Shown here: one piece after another, positions 50,786-56,957 of the stretch | Layout of the letters: each line of letters begins with the position of its first letter | Numbering within the stretch: the stretch's first letter is position 1 | Notes under the pieces: generated by a model | The model's input: only the letters and a program-made list of their open reading frames with translations | Databases searched by the model: none | What the model was told of the DNA's origin: nothing | Position numbers and translations under genes: made by a program | Assembly (NCBI GenBank): GCA_963739355.1 | Contig: CAVUAD010000007.1 | Location: 1 to 64,000, forward strand | DNA: 64,000 nt | From: JAWVFM01 sp963739355 | GTDB taxonomy: Bacteria; Actinomycetota; Thermoleophilia; Solirubrobacterales; 70-9 | Direction: 5' to 3'

Positions 50786-51409
50786 GTGAGGTCGGCGACA
50801 CAGCTCCCTCCGGGACGGCATGGCCTGCCGCCGGAGGCCGTTCGCGACGCTCAACGGCAGCGGATGGTCGCCGCGATGGCCCAGGCGCTGGCCGAGAACG
50901 GGTACGCCGGGACGACGGTTGCCGACGTGGTCCGTGGCGCCGAGGTGTCCCGGGAGACCTTCTACGAGCAGTTCGCCAACAAGGAGGAGTGCTTCCTGGC
51001 GACGTTCGACGCCGCGGTGGCCGAGCTGACGGCGCGCGTCGCGGCCCCGCCACGACCGCATGACGAGCGCTCGCCGGCCGCCCGCTTCGAGGCCTCGCTT
51101 GGCGTCTACCTCCAGTCGCTCGCGTCGGAGCCGGAGCTCGCGCGGACAATGCTGATCGAGGTCTACGCGGTGGGGCCGGCGGCCCTCCGCCGTCGCGTCG
51201 CGGTGACGGATGGCTTCGTCGAGCTCCTCGTCGATGCGGTCGCCGCAAGCGATCCGGAGACGAGATTCGCGTGCGAGGTGCTCGTCGCGGCCACCAGCGC
51301 GATGGTGACCCAGCGGCTCGCGGCCGGGCGCGCCGAGGACCTCGTCAAGCTGCGCGTCCCGCTCACCCGCCTCGCGGACCGCCTGTTCGCGGACGGGGGC
51401 GCGACGTGA
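50786..51409 (+). CDS. TetR/AcrR family transcriptional regulator
   Basis: A 207-residue protein from GTG 50786. The N-terminal helix-turn-helix has MVAAMAQALAENGYAGTTVA, DVVRGAEVSRETFYEQFANK and EECFLATFDAAV; the rest is the ligand/dimer domain. It probably represses the operon from the ACGAACGC palindrome at 49842. The stop overlaps the next start (GTGA). Confidence 0.9.
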   Translation: MRSATQLPPGRHGLPPEAVRDAQRQRMVAAMAQALAENGYAGTTVADVVRGAEVSRETFYEQFANKEECFLATFDAAVAELTARVAAPPRPHDERSPAARFEASLGVYLQSLASEPELARTMLIEVYAVGPAALRRRVAVTDGFVELLVDAVAASDPETRFACEVLVAATSAMVTQRLAAGRAEDLVKLRVPLTRLADRLFADGGAT

Positions 51410-51945
51410 GCGCCGCCGCACCGCGAATCCCGCCAGGAACACGCCGGGAGATCGGCACGGTCAACTCATTGATCACCCGCGCGATCGGCCTCGCCACGCG
51501 CGGGAAGCCGCCCAACGTCTTCACGACGCTGGCGCGCAACCGGCGCCTCTTCCGGCGCTGGCTGTGGTTCGCCGGCGCCCTCATGCCCGGCGGGCGCCTG
51601 CCCCGCGCCGAGACCGAGCTCGTGATCCTGCGCGTCGCGCACAACTGCGGCAGCGGCTACGAGTGGGGCCACCACGTCCGTCTCGGAAAGCGCGCGGGCC
51701 TCGACGACGCCGCAATCGAGCGCGTTCGCTCGGGGCCGGAGGCGCTCGAGTGGACCGGGCGCCAGCGCCTGCTCCTGAGCGCAGCGGACGAACTGCACGC
51801 CGACCGGGTTCTCGGCGATCCGACCTGGGAGGGGCTGAGCGCCATGCTCACCGATGTCGAGCTGATCGAGCTCTGCATGCTCGTCGGCCACTACGAGATG
51901 CTGGCGATGACCCTGAACTCCCTGAACGTGCAGCCCGAAACCTAA
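51406..51945 (+). CDS. Carboxymuconolactone decarboxylase/AhpD-like protein
   Basis: A 179-residue helical protein. It has RLPRAETELVILRVAHNCGS, YEWGHHVRLGKRAGL and LCMLVGHYEMLAMTLNSL. The AhpD CxxC is reduced to one Cys (HNCGSGYEWGHH), so a peroxidase-reductase role is unlikely without a partner. The GTG start overlaps the TetR stop. Its own stop codon lies inside the arm of the palindromic terminator at 51938. Confidence 0.85.
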   Translation: MSAAAPRIPPGTRREIGTVNSLITRAIGLATRGKPPNVFTTLARNRRLFRRWLWFAGALMPGGRLPRAETELVILRVAHNCGSGYEWGHHVRLGKRAGLDDAAIERVRSGPEALEWTGRQRLLLSAADELHADRVLGDPTWEGLSAMLTDVELIELCMLVGHYEMLAMTLNSLNVQPET

Positions 51946-51970
51946 ACGGTGTCAGGCACCCTTTAGGTTT
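51938..51970. terminator. Bidirectional palindromic terminator containing both stop codons
   Basis: AAACCTAAA, C, GGTGTCAGGCACC, C, TTTAGGTTT. The 9-bp outer arms are perfect and the inner GGTG/CACC pairs too. The TAA of the rightward gene (51943-51945) and of the leftward fur gene (63-65 of the same block, 51963-51965) both lie in the arms. The core GGTGTCAGGCACC is a variant of GGGGTCAGACCCC. Confidence 0.8.
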
Positions 51971-52412
51971 GGCAGCTTGAGCAGAGACCGCGGATGACCA
52001 CCTCGGCGGACTCGGCGCTGAAGCCCTGGGCCCGCGCTCCGGCGAGTGCCGGGTCGAGCTCGACCGGGGCCATCAGGTCCTCGACGGCCCCGCATCGGCG
52101 GCAGACGAGGTGATGGTGCTGGACCGAGCCGGCGTCGTAGAGGGTGGGGCCCTGGCCGGTGGCGACCCGGCGCACGAGCCCCGAGTCCTCCAGGGCCTCG
52201 AGCCCGGCGTAGACCGTGGGCAGCGAGACGTTCGGCAGCCGGTCCGCGACCGCCGAACGGATCTCCTCGGCCGTCGCGTGCCGTCCCAGGCCGGCCAGCG
52301 CGTCGTGGATCACGATCCGCTGCGACGTGACCCGGTAGCCGGAGGCACGCAGCGCCGCCGCGACGCCTTCGCGCCCGGTCTTCGCGGTCTTCTCGGAGGT
52401 TGCCTGAGCCAT
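51963..52412 (-). CDS. Fur family metal-dependent regulator
   Basis: A 149-residue protein. The winged helix has LRASGYRVTSQRIVIHDALA, and NVSLPTVYAGLEALEDSGLV; the dimer domain has VQHHHLVCRRCG with the HHH and CxxC, and the C-terminal CSSC completes a structural zinc site. It could be Fur, PerR or Zur; the sequence alone does not decide. It diverges from a VIT-type metal exporter across an AT-rich gap. Confidence 0.92.
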   Translation of the reverse strand: MAQATSEKTAKTGREGVAAALRASGYRVTSQRIVIHDALAGLGRHATAEEIRSAVADRLPNVSLPTVYAGLEALEDSGLVRRVATGQGPTLYDAGSVQHHHLVCRRCGAVEDLMAPVELDPALAGARAQGFSAESAEVVIRGLCSSCQT

Positions 52413-52477
52413 GAGTTCGGGTTGCCTAACTTGTTATAAGGCTATCCTAAGTTTAACTGATTTGCAATAATGGCTCG
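52413..52477. promoter_or_regulatory. AT-rich divergent promoter between fur and the VIT gene
   Basis: A sharply AT-rich stretch in GC-rich DNA (TTGTTATAAGGCTATCC, TAAGTTTAACTGATTTGC). AATAAT (52466-52471) ends six bases before the VIT ATG, a leaderless layout. Fur-family boxes are AT-rich imperfect palindromes, so this is the expected operator, but no perfect box is seen. Confidence 0.6.
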
Positions 52478-52978
52478 ATGGTCGAGTCCGTAATCGGCAG
52501 CTGGAAGGGGGCCTCGGAGCAGCAGCGCCTGTTGCAGGTGATCCAGCCCGGGCTGATCGGCCTGATCGACGGCACCGTCTCCACGCTCGCCCCGATCTTC
52601 GCCGCCGCCTACATCTCAGGCTCCCGCGCTGCGCTTCTCGTCGGCCTGGCGGCCGGCCTCGGCGCGGCAATCAGCATGGGGATCTCCGAAGCGCTCTCCG
52701 ACGACGGCGAGCTTACGGGGCGGGGGACCTCGCTGAACCGCGGCGTCATCACCGGCATCGCGACGTTCGTCGGCGGCACGGCCCACGCCCTGCCGTTCCT
52801 GATCTCCGACGTCTCGACGGCTCTCGCCGTCGCCTATCCGGTGGTCGGCGCGGAGCTCGTCACCATTGCCTGGGTTCGCAGGCGCTTCCTGGACGTCCCC
52901 CTTGCACAGTCACTGATCCAGGTAACCCTCGCGGGGTTCCTCGTGGCCGTCGTGGGCGTGGCCGTCGGCCACGCCTGA
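52478..52978 (+). CDS. VIT1/CCC1-family iron or manganese transporter
   Basis: A 166-residue protein, about five helices. It has the family segments QPGLIGLIDGTVSTLAPIFA (with the conserved Asp-Gly) and GLAAGLGAAISMGISEALSD (Met and Glu of the metal path). It resembles the C-terminal membrane half of MbfA, without the ferritin-like N-terminus. Vacuolar-type transporters of this family export or sequester Fe2+ or Mn2+. The Fur-family gene next door supports control by metal. Confidence 0.82.
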   Translation: MVESVIGSWKGASEQQRLLQVIQPGLIGLIDGTVSTLAPIFAAAYISGSRAALLVGLAAGLGAAISMGISEALSDDGELTGRGTSLNRGVITGIATFVGGTAHALPFLISDVSTALAVAYPVVGAELVTIAWVRRRFLDVPLAQSLIQVTLAGFLVAVVGVAVGHA

Positions 52979-52993
52979 GCGCCCACGCGGCGT

Positions 52994-53022
52994 TTGGTGG
53001 TTTCGAGGCCCCTCGCTATACT
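52994..53022 (+). promoter_or_regulatory. Promoter of the rpmJ-rpsMKD-rpoA-rplQ operon
   Basis: TTGGTG (52994-52999), 17 bases, TATACT (53017-53022): the best -35/-10 pair in the window. It would restart transcription after the accessory block that splits the alpha operon from map. Confidence 0.7.
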
Positions 53023-53028
53023 TCCGGC

Positions 53029-53092
53029 ACGGTCTTCGGGCCGTCTTTGTGCGCCCGCTCGCCCGATTCATGGGGCTTGGGGGCCTTTCTTT
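53029..53092 (+). promoter_or_regulatory. Structured rpmJ leader with hairpins and T-rich end
   Basis: ACGGTC-TTCG-GGCCGT (53029-53044) is a UUCG-loop hairpin starting right after the -10, followed by CTTTGTG. A GCCC/GGGC pair (53061-53064/53073-53076) precedes CCTTTCTTTC. This parallels the rpmG, fusA and rplJ leaders. Confidence 0.5.
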
Positions 53093-53124
53093 CGACTTAT
53101 TGGATACGTTGCCAGCGAGAGGCG

Positions 53125-53238
53125 ATGAAGGTTCGAGCGTCCGTAAAACCAATGTGTGACCGCTGCCGGGTGATCCGGCGTCGCGGCGTGGTCCATGTGA
53201 TCTGTTCAAACCCCCGCCACAAGCAGAGGCAGGGCTGA
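53125..53238 (+). CDS. rpmJ: 50S ribosomal protein L36
   Basis: A 37-residue protein, MKVRASVKPMCDRCRVIRRR then GVVHVICSNPRHKQRQG. Zinc ligands Cys11, Cys14, Cys27 and His32 (C+ form). It lies one base before rpsM. infA, which normally sits just upstream, is not present. Confidence 0.95.
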   Translation: MKVRASVKPMCDRCRVIRRRGVVHVICSNPRHKQRQG

Positions 53239-53239
53239 C

Positions 53240-53623
53240 ATGGCGCGGATCGCAGGAGTCAACCTGCCGCTCAACAAGCGGGTCGAGGTCGGGCTCACCT
53301 ACGTGCACGGCGTGGGGCGCTCCACGGCGGGCGAGCTCCTCAAGAAGGTCAAGGTCGACCCGAACACGTACGTCAAGGACCTCACGGAGGACGAGACGAT
53401 CAAGCTTCGCGAGGCCGTCGAGGCGCTGGAGGTCGAGGGCGACCTGCGCCGCGAGCGCTCGCAGAACATCAAGCGCCTCTCGGAGATCGGCGCCTACCGC
53501 GGCATGCGCCACCGCCGCGGCATGCCGACCAGGGGGCAGCGCACCAAGACGAACGCGCGGACGCGCAAGGGTCCGAAGCGAATGAGCATCGCGGGCAAGC
53601 GCAAGGCCCCGACACCGAAGTGA
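53240..53623 (+). CDS. rpsM: 30S ribosomal protein S13
   Basis: A 127-residue protein. It has MARIAGVNLPLNKRVEVGLT, YVHGVGRSTAGELLKKV, RLSEIGAYRGMRHRRGMPTR and GQRTKTNARTRKGP. S13 contacts the P-site tRNA and the 50S. Eleven bases separate its stop from the mini-ORF before rpsK. Confidence 0.97.
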   Translation: MARIAGVNLPLNKRVEVGLTYVHGVGRSTAGELLKKVKVDPNTYVKDLTEDETIKLREAVEALEVEGDLRRERSQNIKRLSEIGAYRGMRHRRGMPTRGQRTKTNARTRKGPKRMSIAGKRKAPTPK

Positions 53624-53634
53624 GGGAGATCTTG

Positions 53635-53691
53635 ATGGTGAGCGCTCTGCGCGAAAGCATGTCTGCCCGCCTGGCAAGGCAGGTTTTCTGA
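53635..53691 (+). CDS. 18-residue mini-ORF/leader element before rpsK
   Basis: ATG GTG AGC GCT CTG CGC GAA... encodes MVSALRESMSARLARQVF, and its TGA overlaps the rpsK ATG (TGATG). It shares the frame and layout of the element before rplX. The hairpin is GCCT-GGCA-AGGC where the rplX copy has CTCC-GGGT-GGAG, so the stem is kept while its bases change. The 3' arm plus AGG is the likely rpsK Shine-Dalgarno. Confidence 0.5.
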   Translation: MVSALRESMSARLARQVF

Positions 53692-54089
53692 TGCCGCAGC
53701 CGAGGAAGGCCGCGGGGCGCACGCGCCGCCGCGTCAAGAAGAACATCCCCTATGGGGTCGCTCACGTGAAGACGAGCTTCAACAACACGATCGTGACCAT
53801 CACCGACACCGACGGCAACGTGATCTGCTGGGAATCCGCCGGCTCGGCCGGGTTCAAGGGCTCGCGCAAGTCGACCCCGTTCGCCGCCCAGGTGACCGCC
53901 GACGCCGCCGCCCGCAAGGGCATGGAGCACGGCCTCGAGCGGGTGGAGGTTCACGCCAAGGGCGCCGGCTCCGGCCGCGACACCGCGATCCGCTCGCTGC
54001 AGGCCGCCGGCCTCCAGGTCACGACGGTCAAGGACGTCACCCCGCAGGCCCACAACGGCTGCCGCCCGCGGAAGCGCAGGCGCGTCTAA
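53691..54089 (+). CDS. rpsK: 30S ribosomal protein S11
   Basis: A 132-residue protein. It has NIPYGVAHVKTSFNNTIVTI, WESAGSAGFKGSRKSTPFAA, GMEHGLERVEVHAKGAGSGR and KDVTPQAHNGCRPRKRRRV. S11 forms the platform by the mRNA exit. Start coupled to the mini-ORF; stop overlaps rpsD (TAATG). Confidence 0.97.
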   Translation: MPQPRKAAGRTRRRVKKNIPYGVAHVKTSFNNTIVTITDTDGNVICWESAGSAGFKGSRKSTPFAAQVTADAAARKGMEHGLERVEVHAKGAGSGRDTAIRSLQAAGLQVTTVKDVTPQAHNGCRPRKRRRV

Positions 54090-54709
54090 TGGCTCGCGAT
54101 ACCTCACCGCAGTGCAAGCAGTGCCGCCGCGAGGGGCAGAAGCTGTTCCTGAAGGGCCAGCGCTGCTTCACGGAGAAGTGCGGCGTCGAGCGCCGCAGCT
54201 ACCCGCCGGGCGAGCACGGCCGCGGCCGCATGCGCCAGTCCGAGTACCGCACGCAGCTGCGCGAGAAGCAGAAGACGCGGCGCTACTACCAGCTGCTCGA
54301 GAAGCAGTTCCGCGGCTACTACGACAAGGCCGCCCGCCAGCCGGGCGTGACGGGAGAGAACCTGCTCCGCCTGCTCGAGCGCCGGCTCGACAACGTGCTC
54401 GTGCGCCTGGGCTTCGCCGCCTCGCGGCGCCAGGCCCGCCAGCTGGTCAGCCACGGCCACTGGCAGGTCAACGGCAAGCGCGTGAACGTCCCAAGCTTTC
54501 AGGTCCGTCCCGACGACGTGATCACGATCAAGGCGTCCTCGAAGGCCGCCGACGTCGTGCGGTCGGCGACGGAGCTGACCGCCGCGGTGCCGCCGTGGCT
54601 GCAGGCAGACCACGACTCGCTCACCGCGAAGGTCCTGCGCCTGCCAGAGCGCTCGGAGATCACCACTCCGGTCTCGGAGCAGCTCATCGTCGAGCTCTAC
54701 TCCAAGTAG
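54089..54709 (+). CDS. rpsD: 30S ribosomal protein S4 (zinc form)
   Basis: A 206-residue protein. The N-terminal cysteines (CKQC, then CFTEKC) give the C+ zinc-binding form. It has RRSYPPGEHGRGRMRQSEYR, LRLLERRLDNVLVRLGFAAS and the S4 domain RRQARQLVSHGHWQVNGKRV. S4 nucleates 30S body assembly and often represses the alpha operon. Confidence 0.97.
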   Translation: MARDTSPQCKQCRREGQKLFLKGQRCFTEKCGVERRSYPPGEHGRGRMRQSEYRTQLREKQKTRRYYQLLEKQFRGYYDKAARQPGVTGENLLRLLERRLDNVLVRLGFAASRRQARQLVSHGHWQVNGKRVNVPSFQVRPDDVITIKASSKAADVVRSATELTAAVPPWLQADHDSLTAKVLRLPERSEITTPVSEQLIVELYSK

Positions 54710-54746
54710 ACGCTCGCGAGCAAACCACCACCAGGAAGAGGAATCG

Positions 54747-55715
54747 ATGACCACCCTGCCCGAGTTTCAAATCCCGAAGATCTCCAGCGAGAACGTCGAC
54801 GACAACAAGGGAACGTTCGTGATCGAGCCCATCGACAAGGGCTTCGGCTACACGTTCGGCAACTCCCTCCGCCGCGTCCTGCTCTCCTCGCTGGGCGGTG
54901 CCGCCATCAAGAGCGTCCGCATCGAGGGCGTGGCTCACGAGTTCTCCACGATCCCCGGCGTCGCCGAGGACGTGACCGATCTGGTCCTCAACCTCAAGGA
55001 CGTCGTCGTGCGCATGCACACCGACGCCGACGAGGTCGAGGCGCCGCTGGTCGCGTCCGGCCCCGGTGAGGTCACCGCCAAGGACATCGACCTTCCCGCG
55101 GGCGTCGAGATCCTCAACCCCGACGCACCGATCGCGACGCTCGAGAAGCGCACCAAGTTCGAGCTCTACCTCTCGCTCGGCCGTGGCCGCGGCTACTCGC
55201 CGGCGGAGGAGAACAAGTCCGAGGACCAGCCGATCGGCGTGATTCCGATCGACTCGATCTTCTCGCCCATCCGCCGCGCCGCGTACTCCGTCGACTCCGC
55301 CCGCGTCGGCCAGCGGACGGACTTCGACAAGCTGACGCTCGAGATCGAGACCGACGGCTCCATCGAGCCGGCGACCGCGCTGCGCGAGGCCGCCGAGATC
55401 CTGATCAAGAACCTGGCGATCTTCACCGACGCGGACCGTGTCGACGAGCTGACCGCCAGGGACGCGATCGGGGAGGTCAACGGCGCCGGCTTCGAGCCCG
55501 GCCCGGCGACCGACGGCGACGACCGCCTGATCGAGGAGCTCGACGTCGGCGTCCGCGCCTACAACTGCCTGAAGCGCGCGGGCATCCAGACGATCGGCGA
55601 CCTCGTGATGCGCTCGGAGTCCGAGCTCAACGCGATCCCGAACTTCGGCAAGCGCTCGACCGAGGAGGTCATCGACTCCCTCGCCGCGCTCGGTCTCTCG
55701 CTGCGGCCCGAGTAG
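54747..55715 (+). CDS. rpoA: DNA-directed RNA polymerase subunit alpha
   Basis: A 322-residue protein. The N-terminal dimerisation domain has KGFGYTFGNSLRRVLLSSLG, GVAHEFSTIPGVAEDV and DSIFSPIRRAAYSVDSARVG. The C-terminal domain that contacts DNA and activators has LDVGVRAYNCLKRAGIQTIG and NFGKRSTEEVIDSLAALGL. A Shine-Dalgarno-like AGGAAGAGG precedes it. Completes the polymerase core with rpoB and rpoC. Confidence 0.98.
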   Translation: MTTLPEFQIPKISSENVDDNKGTFVIEPIDKGFGYTFGNSLRRVLLSSLGGAAIKSVRIEGVAHEFSTIPGVAEDVTDLVLNLKDVVVRMHTDADEVEAPLVASGPGEVTAKDIDLPAGVEILNPDAPIATLEKRTKFELYLSLGRGRGYSPAEENKSEDQPIGVIPIDSIFSPIRRAAYSVDSARVGQRTDFDKLTLEIETDGSIEPATALREAAEILIKNLAIFTDADRVDELTARDAIGEVNGAGFEPGPATDGDDRLIEELDVGVRAYNCLKRAGIQTIGDLVMRSESELNAIPNFGKRSTEEVIDSLAALGLSLRPE

Positions 55716-55727
55716 CATCCACGGCCC

Positions 55728-56081
55728 ATGCGCCACGGCAAGACACGCCACAAGCTCTCTCGGGACGCCGCGCACCGCAGGTCGCTCAAGCGCAACCTGT
55801 GCCGTGACCTGATCGAGCACGAGCGCATCAAGACGAGCCAGCCGAAGGCAAAGGCCGTCAAGGGCGACGTCGAGAAGCTCATCACTCTCGCGAAGCGCGG
55901 CGACCTGCACGCGCGCCGCCAGGCGCTCTCGAAGCTCGGTCAGGACCGCTTCCTCGTGCACAAGCTGTTCGAGGAGGTGGCGCCCCGCTACGCGGAGCGC
56001 CCGGGCGGCTACACGCGGATCGTGAAGCTCGGCCCCCGCCGCTCGGACTCCACCGAGATGGTCTATCTGGAGCTCGTTTAG
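55728..56081 (+). CDS. rplQ: 50S ribosomal protein L17
   Basis: A 117-residue protein. It has MRHGKTRHKLSRDAAHRRSL, RNLCRDLIEHERIKTSQPKA, KRGDLHARRQALSKLGQDRF and RPGGYTRIVKLGPRRSDSTE. Normal length, close behind rpoA as usual. Confidence 0.97.
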   Translation: MRHGKTRHKLSRDAAHRRSLKRNLCRDLIEHERIKTSQPKAKAVKGDVEKLITLAKRGDLHARRQALSKLGQDRFLVHKLFEEVAPRYAERPGGYTRIVKLGPRRSDSTEMVYLELV

Positions 56082-56093
56082 CGCGGAGCGCCG

Positions 56094-56846
56094 GTGGGCG
56101 CCTGCAAGCTGACGATCGCCTATGACGGCGGCCTGCTCTCCGGGTGGGCCGCCCAGCCGGGTCTGCGGACGGTGCAGGGCGAGCTCGAGGCAGCGCTTGA
56201 GCTGGTGCTGGGCGAGCCGATCTCGCTCACCGTCGCCGGGCGAACGGACGCCGGGGTTCACGCATGGGGCCAGGTGGCGAGCTTCGCGACCACGCGCCCC
56301 GTCCCTGAGACCCTACGCCAGGCGCTCAACGCCAATCTGCCGCCGGAGATCGCCGTGCTCGGAGCCGAGCGGGCACCCGACGGGTTCGACGCCCGCCGCG
56401 ACGCCCGCTCCCGGACCTACTGCTACTGGGTGGTGAACGCGCCCGTGCTGAGCCCGTTCGAGCGCGGCCGTGCCCTGTACGTGACGCGCGAGCTGGATCG
56501 CGAGGCCCTGGCGGCCTGTGCCGCGGCGCTCGTCGGCACCCACGACTTCACGGCCTTCACTCCCACCGAGACCGAGCACGTGCGGTTCGAGCGCGACGTG
56601 CTCGCCGCCGAGTGGCGCGCGTTCGGCCTCTCGGACTCGCGAAGCGGCGAGCTCCTCGAGTTCTGGGTCACCGCCGACGCGTTCATGCGCAGCATGGTCC
56701 GCGCCCTCGTCGGCACGATGCTGGAGGTCGGCTCAGGCCGGCGCACGGTCGACGACTTCACCTCGCTCCTCGATGGCGCACCCCGCAGCCGCGCGGGCGA
56801 CACGGCGCCGGCACACGGCCTCTACCTCGCCTCGGTCGCCTACTGA
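56094..56846 (+). CDS. truA: tRNA pseudouridine(38-40) synthase
   Basis: A 250-residue protein from GTG 56094. The catalytic aspartate is Asp52 in AGRTDAGVHAWGQVASF; other motifs are LTIAYDGGLLSGWAAQPGLR, RDARSRTYCYWVVN and THDFTAFTP. It makes pseudouridine in the anticodon stem. rplQ-truA is a common pair; the usual rplM-rpsI genes do not follow here. Confidence 0.95.
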   Translation: MGACKLTIAYDGGLLSGWAAQPGLRTVQGELEAALELVLGEPISLTVAGRTDAGVHAWGQVASFATTRPVPETLRQALNANLPPEIAVLGAERAPDGFDARRDARSRTYCYWVVNAPVLSPFERGRALYVTRELDREALAACAAALVGTHDFTAFTPTETEHVRFERDVLAAEWRAFGLSDSRSGELLEFWVTADAFMRSMVRALVGTMLEVGSGRRTVDDFTSLLDGAPRSRAGDTAPAHGLYLASVAY

Positions 56847-56918
56847 ACCCTCGACCAACCTCAACCAACCTAAACGGGGTCAGACCCCCTTGAGGGTGGT
56901 TGAGGGTTTTGGTTTTGA
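56847..56918. terminator. Palindromic repeat/terminator after truA
   Basis: A core GGGGTCAGACCCC (56876-56888) lies between CTCAACCAACC (56859-56869) and GGGTGGTTGAG (56894-56904), giving a long imperfect hairpin ending in GGGTTTTGGTTTT. The same GGGGTCnGACCCC core and CTCAACCA arm occur in the ribosomal-protein coding repeats. Confidence 0.7.
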
Positions 56919-56945
56919 CTGGCGCCCCGGGCGTGGGGCGGCGGC

Positions 56946-56951
56946 GATAAT
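56946..56951 (+). promoter_or_regulatory. -10 element (GATAAT) of a leaderless transcript
   Basis: GATAAT, then CGCCGC, then ATG 56958. The spacing and hexamer are the same as at 49861-49873. Confidence 0.5.
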
Positions 56952-56957
56952 CGCCGC

